Source of the DNA: Marinicrinis sediminis
GTDB lineage: Bacteria > Bacillota > Bacilli > Paenibacillales > KCTC-33676
DNA length: 64,000 nucleotides
NCBI RefSeq assembly: GCF_042685085.1
Contig: NZ_JBHUMM010000014.1
Span: 1 to 64,000, forward strand
Reading direction: 5' to 3'
Below the pieces are notes generated by a model that saw nothing but the letters and a program-made list of their open reading frames with translations, searched no databases and had not been told where the DNA came from. The stretch's first letter is position 1; each line of letters opens with the position of its first letter. The position numbers and the translations under genes were made by a program. Below are positions 1-8,240 of the stretch, piece after piece.

Positions 1-2
1 CT

Positions 3-65
3 CCTGCGGACTTTTACAAACGTAAACAGCTAGGCGAAGTTACCACAAAGGAAGTCAGACTTTAA
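3..65 (+). CDS. C-terminal end of an unidentified gene (partial)
   Basis: A reading frame enters from the left edge and stays open for 20 codons before TAA; its end reads PADFYKRKQLGEVTTKEVRL. A hairpin-plus-T-tract lies about 60 bases after the stop, which fits the end of a transcription unit. Too little is visible to assign a family, and the frame could be chance. Confidence 0.3.
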   Translation, partial: PADFYKRKQLGEVTTKEVRL

Positions 66-123
66 AAATGACAGACAGGCTTAGTTTGAAAGTGATTCTG
101 TCCAATTTTCGGGGGTTAATCCG

Positions 124-157
124 CTTGAGGCTGGTATCCTCAAGGTCTTTCTTTTAC
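124..157 (+). terminator. Rho-independent terminator-like hairpin
   Basis: CTTGAGG and CCTCAAG form a perfect 7-bp stem around a 7-base loop, followed by a T-rich tract (GTCTTTCTTTTA). It would end whatever transcript comes from the left edge. The rest of the 304 bases before the first whole gene shows no other feature I can support. Confidence 0.5.
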
Positions 158-304
158 CTCCATCCAGTGCCGAATGAATCGGACGGTTGTAATTTAAGTT
201 CCTTATGATTTGGCAACACGTCTATAGAACTTAACACTCATCACATTTGTATGATATTTCCAAATATGCCTGTAACCAACCGACGTACGAATGGAGTTTG
301 GTAA

Positions 305-895
305 ATGAATAATTACAAAAGGTTCATTAGCAGTAAAAAACAATTTGAAGAATCACTGAATTTGATTAAAAAGGTGTTCAATTATGAAAAGCGACTTCCT
401 GAACAAGTTTTCAAAATGGAATTTTCTAAAAACTATGTATTTGACTTCGATATAGTAATGAGTTCTTCATTTTGGGGTGAACTGGAGCGACTTGTTACTT
501 TATCAGATGACCAGCACATATTGATGGCAGTATTAGATCCGCACCCGGAAAGTTATTATTATAAAGAGTTTTCTCAATATAATTGGTGCATCCTTTCCAG
601 AAATTTTACAGAGAAAGAGTATTGGGAGACTATCGAGTCAAGTCCAGAGGCTAGTCCTGCGGATGCTATTGTGTTTAATTCGGAAACGATAGTCTGGGTA
701 TCATCTTCTATGAAGTGGGCAATGTGGGGAGAGAGGAGTTACGGTATTTGTATTTTAGGTATAAGCGACGGAGTAAGTACGTTTGAAAGTGAAGTGAATT
801 TAACGTTAGAGCAAGCAATTAATGAATTGGTATCACTAAATTTTGGGGGAGAAGTTTCTAAGGAAGTAGTATCAAAATTGATGATGAATTATTAA
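305..895 (+). CDS. Hypothetical protein, 196 aa
   Basis: I do not recognise this family. The start is supported by GGAG seven bases upstream of ATG. The protein is soluble-looking, with no signal peptide or membrane segment, and is rich in aromatic and acidic residues with a central Trp-rich stretch (around 140-160, WVSSSMKWAMWGERSYG). Size and composition are reminiscent of immunity-type or SUKH-like accessory proteins, but I see no diagnostic motif. It lies alone in an AT-rich region unlike the rest of the window, which suggests an acquired or variable segment. Confidence 0.65.
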   Translation: MNNYKRFISSKKQFEESLNLIKKVFNYEKRLPEQVFKMEFSKNYVFDFDIVMSSSFWGELERLVTLSDDQHILMAVLDPHPESYYYKEFSQYNWCILSRNFTEKEYWETIESSPEASPADAIVFNSETIVWVSSSMKWAMWGERSYGICILGISDGVSTFESEVNLTLEQAINELVSLNFGGEVSKEVVSKLMMNY

Positions 896-1142
896 CACTT
901 GATCAGATCAATAGTAAGATCTGAATTACCAATAGCAAATCAGGCAACATTTTAAGGTTTCTTCGTATTATTGAACAGATGTCATGCATTCCAGTGGTCA
1001 GTAAATCGGATGTTTGTTGAGCCAATTGCTACAAAGTAATCACAACACTGACAACCATGTATGTTGGGTTGAAAGCGGAAGGTGGGTGTTTCCATACTTC
1101 CATACCTATTCGCTTTGGTCTTTAATGTAAGGAGCAAAAAAT

Positions 1143-1511
1143 ATGAAAAATAGAAAAAACAAAAAAATATTTATAATCATTTTGATAGGTCTAATAATTT
1201 TTGCTTTAATCGCCATTATTGGAACAATCGTTTTGCATCATAAGCATATGAATGAAATTGAACGTATTATAACATTACATAGTGGAGAAGTAGTTGAAGT
1301 AGACAGAGTAAGGCTATCAAAGTCTCCATTTGCAGATGAGAGTGGAAGCCATAACGTGGCCTATAAGATACTTTTTAAAAAGGATGGTCAACATTATGAA
1401 GCCTGGTATAGAGGAATTAAAACAGTGAATGATATTCATAGCAAACGACCAGATAATGGAAGAGGTTATCCGGAAAAGTGGATATTCATTGAAGATCCTA
1501 TCACTCCATAA
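1143..1511 (+). CDS. Hypothetical membrane-anchored protein, 122 aa
   Basis: AAGGAG lies eight bases before the ATG. The N-terminus is strongly basic (about ten residues of K, R and N) and is followed by one long hydrophobic helix (about residues 9-32), so this looks like a type II single-pass protein with the remaining 90 residues outside the cell. The outer part contains a repeated beta-like pattern (AYKILFKKDGQHYEAWYRG). I cannot name a family. A second, shorter gene with a similar N-terminal helix follows at 1633 and is broken. Base composition is AT-rich. Confidence 0.6.
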   Translation: MKNRKNKKIFIIILIGLIIFALIAIIGTIVLHHKHMNEIERIITLHSGEVVEVDRVRLSKSPFADESGSHNVAYKILFKKDGQHYEAWYRGIKTVNDIHSKRPDNGRGYPEKWIFIEDPITP

Positions 1512-1632
1512 TGAATTCGAATTCTTCCATAAGAATCGTAAGTTTACGGCACATGCAAAATCAAAGGAAAGCTTTACGAGCGTGAACTCGCATGAAGAAA
1601 CACTTTTTAAACTAAAGACTTGAGGTCAAGTG

Positions 1633-1812
1633 ATGAATTCTTGGAGAAAATACTTTCTAATTATTCTATTGGTACCCCATATTGTCACAATTTTTTTAGG
1701 ACTTTATAGTTGGTATAAAATAAATAAAACGAGTCACTGTGCCAATAAGAATGGGCTGACATTCATGAAAAAACGCCCAATAGAAATGGTGGATACGGAA
1801 CTGACCCCATAA
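1633..1812 (+). pseudogene. Truncated membrane-protein gene abutting IS remnant
   Basis: A 59-codon frame begins at ATG after GAGGT. It encodes one N-terminal hydrophobic helix (about residues 8-28) and then degenerates. Its last codons (TELTP, stop) are read from what looks like the left end of an IS3-family element (ACTGACCCC...), so the natural C-terminus has probably been lost to the insertion. No function can be assigned. It may instead be a short genuine gene. Confidence 0.35.
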
Positions 1813-2011
1813 CGTGAGACAAATCAAAACACCTTCAAGAAAAGATGACCATGTCGTATGATGTGGAGGACAACTTGGAGGTGTTTTTGCGTTGGCAACT
1901 AGATTTAATTATCCAGTGGGGAAACCGTACAGCTACGGAAAAGGGCCGGCGCACTCTTCAGAACCCGAGATGTCTTCCCTCATAACAGTCGGAATCGTGA
2001 CACGAACATAA
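1799..2011 (+). mobile_element. IS3-family (IS150-like) remnant with internally deleted orfA
   Basis: The stretch from about 1799 resembles the left end and leader of Bacillus/Paenibacillus IS3-type elements: GAGAC..., then CAAAACACCTTCAAGAAA, then a strong GGAGGTGTTTTTG start region. From TTG at 1892 the frame reads LATRFNYPV, the usual OrfA start. It then jumps straight to GKPYSYGKGPAHSSEPE, which in intact OrfA lies dozens of residues further on. The frame stops at 2011 and no OrfB is present. This is a fossil with an internal deletion. The assignment rests on remembered family sequence, not on a search. Confidence 0.5.
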
Positions 2012-2060
2012 GATGCTCATCATTTGGTAATAACTATTACCATGAATTGGAGAGATATAG

Positions 2061-2543
2061 ATGTTACCCAAATTGATTGCATGGCTTTTCCTTATTGTTC
2101 CGTGGATAACGTTGTTAGGATTGAGAAAAAAAAGTTTGAAGCGCTTCATGCCTGTGGGCATCTTGGCTTCTTTTATTATGGCTGTGTACAATGTTATCGC
2201 CTCTCATCAGAAGCATTGGATCATTAAAGTGAATATTATTCCCTTGTTGAAGCCACTTTTTGTTCCCGGAGTGTTTGGCATGTTTTTGGTCGTCACGATC
2301 TGGGTATTTCATTTAACATATTCACGTTTCTGGCTTTATTTGGCTGCAAATATCGGGATTGATTTTATGTTTGCTGTCTTCCCTGTTCATTATTTACTGC
2401 AAGACGTGGTGGGTATTTATGAATTGGTAAACATTACAACGTGGCAGCGGATGCTGCTGTTTGTTGGCTTTTCGATCATTTTATATGGATTTCAAAGATG
2501 GCTGGATGAAGTCCTAATTGAAAATGCAGAACACCATGCTTGA
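2061..2543 (+). CDS. Hypothetical integral membrane protein, 160 aa
   Basis: The ATG follows GGAGAG at suitable spacing. The protein is almost wholly hydrophobic, with four to five predicted membrane helices (about residues 3-20, 30-47, 65-85, 92-112 and 130-147). The end (ILYGFQRWLDEVLIENAEHH) and the FHLTYSRFWLYLAANIGID segment resemble the small membrane proteins of spore formers sometimes grouped as the CBO0543 family, but I am unsure. It sits between the IS remnant and a repeat tract, in AT-rich DNA. Confidence 0.55.
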   Translation: MLPKLIAWLFLIVPWITLLGLRKKSLKRFMPVGILASFIMAVYNVIASHQKHWIIKVNIIPLLKPLFVPGVFGMFLVVTIWVFHLTYSRFWLYLAANIGIDFMFAVFPVHYLLQDVVGIYELVNITTWQRMLLFVGFSIILYGFQRWLDEVLIENAEHHA

Positions 2544-2613
2544 TCCAAAACCTCAACACGTGTCAAATGAAGTCAATGGATAACTTTGCTTTTGTAAACA
2601 AACACACATAAAA

Positions 2614-2712
2614 AAGAGAAGACCCCAGCCCAGTCCAAGAATAAAGCCAAAGCCAAAGCCAAAGCCAAAGCCAAAGCCAAAGCTCAGACACGGACACAGG
2701 ATATCTTCTCTT
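2614..2712. repeat. Hexanucleotide tandem repeat inside an inverted repeat
   Basis: Six perfect tandem copies of AAAGCC plus a seventh ending in T occupy 2643-2684. They are flanked by a 9-bp inverted repeat, AAGAGAAGA at 2614-2622 and TCTTCTCTT at 2704-2712, so the tract would sit in a large loop. The 290 bases between the membrane protein and the DUF4349 gene hold no other feature I can support. Confidence 0.7.
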
Positions 2713-2833
2713 GCATGATTAGATGCTTCATGAACTACAAAACGATCCCACTCAAGCAGGCCATAAAAATGCAGAACCATGAAAGCGTATGGATGTTTCA
2801 TTTGAAACCATTAATAATGTTAATTTGAAACCA

Positions 2834-3967
2834 TTAATCAGGTAAATTGGAATCTTTGAGATTTTTGAAGTCCTTGTCCTCTGATCTATTTGACTGAGTG
2901 CCCTCCTGCTCTTGCTCCTCGTCAACTCCCGCCTGATTGACCTCGCCTGCATCGGACTCTGTGTTTCCATCCATTTCCCTGCTTCTGAGCAGATCCTGAT
3001 TTTCCATTTGGTACGCGTTTCCCGGCACGTTGGTTGATCGGCTGTACTTGCGCAACAGCAGAAACAGCGGAATACCGATGATCAGCAGAACGACCAGAAT
3101 GGGCAGAGCACCAGCGAAGAAAATGACGAGACTTTGGAAGAACATCTTCAGGAAGTTCAAACTACCAGTCATCGCTTCACTGACTTTGTCTGCAAAGGGC
3201 CGTTCCTTCTCTTCTTTGCTATTTATGGCCGTCTCTTCGCGCGGTTCATACATTCGCAGCTCAATGGTTGAATAGGATACATTTTGATCCAGGTAGCGAA
3301 GCCGCCCCTTCAGACGCTCGATCTCTTCCTGAATGCTGGCCAGCTCTTTCGAGTAGGAGAGCAGATCCTGGCTGCTCTTGGCCGTTTCCATGAAAGACAG
3401 CAGTCTCGCTTCTACAACTTGTTTGGCCTTCAAACGGGATTCGATGTCCACATATTCCTCCGTGACATCCTCGCCTTGAATTCGTGTTTGCAGATCCGTT
3501 GGATTCAGCAAATCGAGCTGATCGATGAAGGATTGAAATCCACTCGCAGGTATTTTGAGTGTGAAGGTTCCCCCGTTTTCATACTCCGTCTGTCCTTCAC
3601 TAAAGTGCAACATATAGCCCTTGGACAAATGAACCATATTTCGAATCTTTGACTGTGCTGCCGCATAGTCTTCTACTTCCATCGTGACATTTGCCGTATA
3701 AATAATGCTTCGTTGCGTGCTGCTGATCGCGGTCTCATCCCCCAGGCTGGCTTGCGAAGAGACATCCATGTCCGCACTTGTTTCTCCCGCCGTCTCAGCT
3801 TCAACACTTGGCTCGCTCAACGACTTGCTGCTGTGATTGGCATCATCCGTCGCCATATCTGCATTTCCGTACTCCATGCTTGCGTTGTCATCGTTTGAAC
3901 TGCTGCAAGCAGCCAGGACCAGCAGCATGGCCGCCAGCAAGATGGCCACCCATTTGTTTGTTTTCAT
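2834..3967 (-). CDS. DUF4349 family lipoprotein
   Basis: The start at 3967 (MKTNKWVAILLAAMLLVLAAC) is chosen because GGGGGT precedes it and because it gives a lipoprotein signal peptide with lipobox LAAC (Cys about 20). A low-complexity acidic/Ser linker follows. The DUF4349 domain (about 85-300) includes the helical coiled-coil region with YVDIESRLKAKQVVEARLLSF. A C-terminal membrane helix follows (about 295-325, FFAGALPILVVLLIIGIPLFLLL), then a charged, Glu/Gln-rich cytoplasmic tail. The protein would thus be held by both lipid and helix. Function is unknown; DUF4349 proteins are envelope proteins common in Bacillota. It is divergent from thymidine kinase. Confidence 0.85.
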   Translation of the reverse strand: MKTNKWVAILLAAMLLVLAACSSSNDDNASMEYGNADMATDDANHSSKSLSEPSVEAETAGETSADMDVSSQASLGDETAISSTQRSIIYTANVTMEVEDYAAAQSKIRNMVHLSKGYMLHFSEGQTEYENGGTFTLKIPASGFQSFIDQLDLLNPTDLQTRIQGEDVTEEYVDIESRLKAKQVVEARLLSFMETAKSSQDLLSYSKELASIQEEIERLKGRLRYLDQNVSYSTIELRMYEPREETAINSKEEKERPFADKVSEAMTGSLNFLKMFFQSLVIFFAGALPILVVLLIIGIPLFLLLRKYSRSTNVPGNAYQMENQDLLRSREMDGNTESDAGEVNQAGVDEEQEQEGTQSNRSEDKDFKNLKDSNLPD

Positions 3968-4193
3968 CTTTAGACCCCCATCTAAAAGATTATTCGTGCA
4001 ATTTCTTAGACGATCCCTTTTTGTAAAATGTTGCATACGATATGAAGATCGAATGTGCTGGACGATAGGGGACATTCGGTATAGAATAGCAAACGTGTGA
4101 ATCGGATCGATGAGCTGGCTGGGGATGCCTGCTGGCTGGCTATAGACTGGGAAATACCGCGGAAGAATGAACGGGGTTGAAGGGAGCAAGCGG

Positions 4194-4799
4194 ATGGCAC
4201 AGTTATACTTTTATTATGGAACGATGAACTCATCGAAATCTGCGCAATTATTGATGGCCAATCACAATTATCGCGATCAGGGCAAGAACACCATTGTGTT
4301 TAAACCGAAACGGGATACAAGAGATGGCCCTTATGTTACGTCCAGAGCATTCGAGGAGCAATTGCCTGTCATCTGGATCGGTGAAGATGAGCAGGGCCGA
4401 ATGTGCGCGACGACGAGAGAACAGATGGCAGAGCGTGACATTCATTGTGTGCTGGTCGATGAGGCACAGTTTCTTACTCCTGCCCAGGTGGACGAACTGA
4501 CGGATATCGTGGATGAGTTGCAGGTCCCTGTGCTCTGTTATGGGTTGATCACGGACTTTCAGACCCACTTTTTCGCAGGCAGCAGAAGACTGATGGAAAT
4601 CGCCGACAAGCGCAGCGAGATCAAGACGGTCTGCTATTATTGCACCTCCAAATCCTTGATCAATATGCGCATTGATGAACAGGGACAGGCGGTGACAGCA
4701 GGAGAACAGGTCAAGATCGGTGGAAACGATACGTATCGTCCGGTATGCCGAAAATGCTACAAGCAGCGCACGACCAGATCGACTAGGAAGCAGCAGTAG
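4194..4799 (+). CDS. tdk: Thymidine kinase
   Basis: Phosphorylates thymidine to dTMP in the cytosolic pyrimidine salvage pathway. Type II (TK1-like) features are visible: N-terminal P-loop variant YYGTMNSSKS, the DEAQFL motif with the catalytic Glu, and a structural zinc site made by CYYC and CRKC (about residues 145-190) flanking the thymidine-binding lasso. The start at 4194 (MAQLYFYYG) follows GGGAG by seven bases; an earlier in-frame ATG at 4167 lacks a good site. About 201 aa, normal for the family. The P-loop has Ser where many members have Gly (SSKS for SGKS), which is also seen in some Gram-positive enzymes. Confidence 0.93.
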   Translation: MAQLYFYYGTMNSSKSAQLLMANHNYRDQGKNTIVFKPKRDTRDGPYVTSRAFEEQLPVIWIGEDEQGRMCATTREQMAERDIHCVLVDEAQFLTPAQVDELTDIVDELQVPVLCYGLITDFQTHFFAGSRRLMEIADKRSEIKTVCYYCTSKSLINMRIDEQGQAVTAGEQVKIGGNDTYRPVCRKCYKQRTTRSTRKQQ

Positions 4800-4808
4800 A
4801 GCGTGGGG

Positions 4809-5801
4809 TTACAGTTTTCCTTTACGGGCTTTTTTGCAGATGAGCTTGTAGCGGCGACCGTATCCTTTGCCGTATCGAACGATTTTGCGTAGCGGCCGTG
4901 GGTCGTCCAGCAAGGTGAACGGACACGGGTCAGGACGGGTATTGACCTCAAGGATCCATGGGTAGCCCTTTTGATCGAGCGCAATATCCAGTCCAATTTC
5001 GCAAATGGCAGCATGGTGGCGGCGGAGCTCTTTGGCTGTCAGCAGCGCAATATGTTCCATCTGGCGTATACGCTTGCGAGTTGCGCTGATGCCGATGGTA
5101 CGCTCCAGCAGCGGTTTGACCGGAAGAATACTTCCACCCTGACTGCCATTGGTGACGATTCGTCCCTTTTTGGCCATACGGGCAACCATACCCGTGCATA
5201 TGAAAGTGCCCTTTTCATTTTTTTGTACCATAATGCGGATATCGAAAGGCTGTCCGCGATGCTTGAGCAAATGAATGCCTTTTTGAATCAAATAGGCGCG
5301 ATCTTCCGTCAACGTATTCAAAGACCTGTACATTCCGGCATAGGAGGTATAGGTCTTTTTTGTCAGGCCGAGTTGATATCCCCACAACTTCACGGCATGA
5401 TGAAGAGTTCCCCCGCATTTCTTGCATCGTTTGTTGTGCGTGTGCTTTCTGGCTTCCGGGTGTTGTTCCACGCGCATGACCCCTCTGCCCATTGAGCCGC
5501 TTCTGGGCTTCATATATACCATGTGATATCGATTCAGCATCCGGGACAGGGTGGATTTGCTGAGGGTTTTTGTCTCCGGGATATAGGAGCGCAAGGTTGG
5601 GTGTTTCAGGAGCAATCTCGTCTTTCCTTTTTTATCATGCAAATGAAAGGTGTAGGTCCCGCTTCCATTCTTCTTTAATTTCCTTTGTTCTCTTGTCTCC
5701 CTTACCTGATTTGACTTGATGTTCTTGCTCGTCTTTTTAGACTTCGAGTTTCGGATCACGGTGATGGTGCCTGCTTTTGTTCTTCTTGTCTTTCGGCTCA
5801 T
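4809..5801 (-). CDS. YheC/YheD family ATP-grasp protein, spore-coat associated
   Basis: Start at 5801 (MSRKTRRTKAG) follows AAAGGGG by nine bases. The first ~60 residues are extremely basic (runs of K and R), then the ATP-grasp fold begins. Visible parts are YMKPRSGSMGRGVMRVE (nucleotide-binding region), RIMVQKN, and near the C-terminus EIGLDIALDQKGYPWILEVNTRPDP, where the metal- and ATP-binding acidic residues of ATP-grasp ligases lie. B. subtilis YheC and YheD are spore-coat associated; the reaction is unknown. About 330 aa. It converges with tdk with only 9 bases between the stop codons. The basic N-terminus suggests binding to a polyanion or coat. Confidence 0.85.
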   Translation of the reverse strand: MSRKTRRTKAGTITVIRNSKSKKTSKNIKSNQVRETREQRKLKKNGSGTYTFHLHDKKGKTRLLLKHPTLRSYIPETKTLSKSTLSRMLNRYHMVYMKPRSGSMGRGVMRVEQHPEARKHTHNKRCKKCGGTLHHAVKLWGYQLGLTKKTYTSYAGMYRSLNTLTEDRAYLIQKGIHLLKHRGQPFDIRIMVQKNEKGTFICTGMVARMAKKGRIVTNGSQGGSILPVKPLLERTIGISATRKRIRQMEHIALLTAKELRRHHAAICEIGLDIALDQKGYPWILEVNTRPDPCPFTLLDDPRPLRKIVRYGKGYGRRYKLICKKARKGKL

Positions 5802-5968
5802 GTTGGATAACCCCTTTCTAGTGACGGGTGCATGCACGTACACTCGCTTCTCTAACACTCATATGCGGCGACGAACCATTTTGTCTAGGTGGATAGCACG
5901 ATCGAAGAACCCAATCCGCTGCGCCGCATATGGTGAAGCATAAACGGGATTTGAACGGAGGGAAGCCA

Positions 5969-7222
5969 ATGAGTCCGAACCATGATGAACAGGTAGACAA
6001 ACAGATAGACAGAAAAATTCGACAGGCATGTCAGGCGTTTCCGTGGCTCCAGCAGCTGCTGGAGCAGGAGGGTCAGGTGAACCTGAATCAACCGCTTCAG
6101 GCATCTGATTTGATCCGTTGTCCGTGGCTGACAGCTGAGCGTTTGCAGCCTTATTATGAGGGGGACTTTTCTCATCTGGGCACATACGTTTATCGGACTT
6201 CCGGTACGAGTGGAGGGAAGCGCAAGGCCATATGGTACTCGGAATCGGATGAGGAACAGTACATTGCCATTAAGACGAAGCTGTTCCGCTCATTGGTCAA
6301 AGACTTCGGTCACAGGCGGGTGACAGCCGATATGGGAACCGGTCATGCCGCTTATACCTCCACCGTCATTTTCAAGGCGCTTGGTATGGAAGTCGATGCC
6401 ATTGATTATACATGGCCGGTGCAAGCGCATATTGACCGTCTGCAAGCTTTCAAGCCGACCTTGCTCTATACCATGCCCTCTATTCTGGAGCGCCTTGCGG
6501 ATCACCTGGAAAACCCGCAGGAGCTGGGACTGAAGCAGATTCTGCTCGTTGGCGAGATGGCTTCACCGGCCTGGCAGCAGCGAATGGCTGAACGATTTGG
6601 CTTACCCGCAATGTCGATTCAGGATACGTACGGTTCGATCGAGATCGGCACCATCGCTTATTATGACCACCGTACAGGACGGTACCAAATTGTGGAGGGC
6701 ATTTTTGCGGAGGGCCTGTCTGCTTCGGGAGCGGGGGAAGAGCTGGCGCAACTCGGACCTGACGAGCAGATTCTGGTGCTGACCTCCTGGGTAAGGGATG
6801 CCTTTCCGGCGCTTCGATTCGTGACCTATGATGTGGTTCGGGATTTGCGTACGGAATGGAGAGATGGCAGGTGGGTGCAGAGCTTCTCGGCGATTGTGAA
6901 GCGGGTAGGGCCGGAGCTGAAGCATGGAGAGAAGATCAGCCTGTATGATATCGAGCGCGTTATTTATCGTCATCTTAAGGAGGCTACGATTCGCGTGAAG
7001 ATGGTTCAGCGTCAATTGCAGGTACATGTGCGGTGTCATCCATTATCAGAGGAAGAAGTTACGGCCATTCAGACCGATCTGCATGCATGTATGCCCGAAA
7101 TTGGCGCCATGATCCAGGGGGGACTGCTTGGCAGCATCGAACTGATCCAGTCACATCCAGGAGACGGGATGGATGCGGACGGGCAAGGGCCAGTCAAGGG
7201 GAAGAAGATCTATTATGACTAA
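5969..7222 (+). CDS. PaaK-like adenylate-forming enzyme of a Dap operon
   Basis: About 417 aa; start at 5969 follows GGAGGG by eight bases. The sequence belongs to the phenylacetate-CoA ligase/CoF synthetase branch of the ANL superfamily. It has a P-loop-like YRTSGTSGGKRKAIWYSE (about 71-88), an A5-like YGSIEIG (about 220), the hinge region TSWVRDAFPALRFVTYDVV, and a small C-terminal domain ending with a Lys-rich GPVKGKKIYYD. It should activate a carboxylate as an adenylate, to CoA, an amine or a carrier; the substrate is not evident and no carrier protein is adjacent. It overlaps sbnA by 8 bases (ATGACTAA), so it is translationally coupled to diaminopropionate synthesis. Confidence 0.8.
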   Translation: MSPNHDEQVDKQIDRKIRQACQAFPWLQQLLEQEGQVNLNQPLQASDLIRCPWLTAERLQPYYEGDFSHLGTYVYRTSGTSGGKRKAIWYSESDEEQYIAIKTKLFRSLVKDFGHRRVTADMGTGHAAYTSTVIFKALGMEVDAIDYTWPVQAHIDRLQAFKPTLLYTMPSILERLADHLENPQELGLKQILLVGEMASPAWQQRMAERFGLPAMSIQDTYGSIEIGTIAYYDHRTGRYQIVEGIFAEGLSASGAGEELAQLGPDEQILVLTSWVRDAFPALRFVTYDVVRDLRTEWRDGRWVQSFSAIVKRVGPELKHGEKISLYDIERVIYRHLKEATIRVKMVQRQLQVHVRCHPLSEEEVTAIQTDLHACMPEIGAMIQGGLLGSIELIQSHPGDGMDADGQGPVKGKKIYYD

Positions 7223-8240
7223 CGAGACGGAACAGATATTCATGCGTCGTCATGGCTACTTCTCTGCGGTCGGTCACACGCCGCTCGTGAAACTGGGGAG
7301 ATTATTTTCGGAGGAAGAAACCGGTCTTGAAGTTTATGCCAAACTGGAATTGCTCAATCCGGGCGGCAGTGCGAAGGATCGTCCGGCTCTCAGCATGCTG
7401 AAGAGGGCTTGGACAGAAGGCCGGATCGGTGAAAACTCTGTCATTCTCGAATCCAGTTCGGGCAATATGGCGATCAGTCTTGCTTCCTTGTGCGCCTGTT
7501 TGGGTATCCGGTTTATCAGTGTGGTGGACCCGAAGACGACCGCCCAGAATCTTCGCCTTATTCAAGCTTACGGGGGAGAGATCGAAGCGGTGACAGAGCC
7601 TGATCCGGTTACCGGTGAATACCTACCTGCGCGCTTGCATCGCATTCAGTCGCTGCTCGCCGAGATTCCAGACAGCTGCTGGTTGAATCAATATGAGAAT
7701 GAGGCCAATTACCTCTCTCATCAAGAAACCATGGCTGAGATTGCAGATCGGCTCGGTCACGTGGATGTTGTGCTGGCGGGTGTGAGTACGTGCGGAACGG
7801 TACGTGGCTTGAGTGAATATGTACGGAAGACCGGAGGGTCCACGAAAGTGCTGGCAGTTGATGCAAAGGGAAGTTCCATTTTCGGAGGCGTGAAAGGTCC
7901 GCGTCGATTCCCGGGTCTTGGTGCTGGTATTTCTCCCCCTTTCAGTCAGGGCCTGAAGGTCGAGCGGGTGATCGAGGTATCCGATGAGCAAATGGTGCAG
8001 GGATGCCATGCGCTGCTTCAACAGGAATCGCTCATGGGGGGGGCTTCCTCTGGCGGTGTCATCGCCGCTTTGCAATCGATCGCGCCGACGCTACAGCCCG
8101 GCACCGTATGTGTCGTGCTCTTGCATGATCGAGGGGAAAGGTATCTGGACACCGTCTATTGCCCGGCATGGCTGGAAGCACAGTTTGGCAGCATAAAGCC
8201 TGAAGCAGACAGGAGGGGGATTAATGCTGTATTTGAATGA
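7215..8240 (+). CDS. sbnA: SbnA-like 2,3-diaminopropionate biosynthesis enzyme (PLP)
   Basis: By family knowledge, SbnA is a PLP enzyme of the cysteine-synthase fold that joins O-phospho-L-serine and L-glutamate to N-(1-amino-1-carboxyl-2-ethyl)-glutamate. The PLP lysine is in NPGGSAKDRPALS (Lys54). The SSSGNMAISLA loop (about 80) and the glycine-rich phosphate-binding stretch near AGVSTCGTVRGLSEY (about 185) are present. The start at 7215 is chosen because it overlaps the previous stop and follows GGGGAAG; about 341 aa, usual length. The end overlaps sbnB by 17 bases. It could be another beta-replacement enzyme, but the pairing with sbnB is characteristic. Confidence 0.9.
   Translation: MTNETEQIFMRRHGYFSAVGHTPLVKLGRLFSEEETGLEVYAKLELLNPGGSAKDRPALSMLKRAWTEGRIGENSVILESSSGNMAISLASLCACLGIRFISVVDPKTTAQNLRLIQAYGGEIEAVTEPDPVTGEYLPARLHRIQSLLAEIPDSCWLNQYENEANYLSHQETMAEIADRLGHVDVVLAGVSTCGTVRGLSEYVRKTGGSTKVLAVDAKGSSIFGGVKGPRRFPGLGAGISPPFSQGLKVERVIEVSDEQMVQGCHALLQQESLMGGASSGGVIAALQSIAPTLQPGTVCVVLLHDRGERYLDTVYCPAWLEAQFGSIKPEADRRGINAVFE

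Noticed and set aside
1429..1623. 64-codon frame overlapping the end of the 122-aa gene
   Set aside because: Starts inside another gene with no ribosome binding site and has no recognisable features.
2553..2801. Minus-strand frame with a Gly-Phe repeat
   Set aside because: It exists only because the hexanucleotide repeat has a length divisible by three; the rest has no coding character and no good start site.
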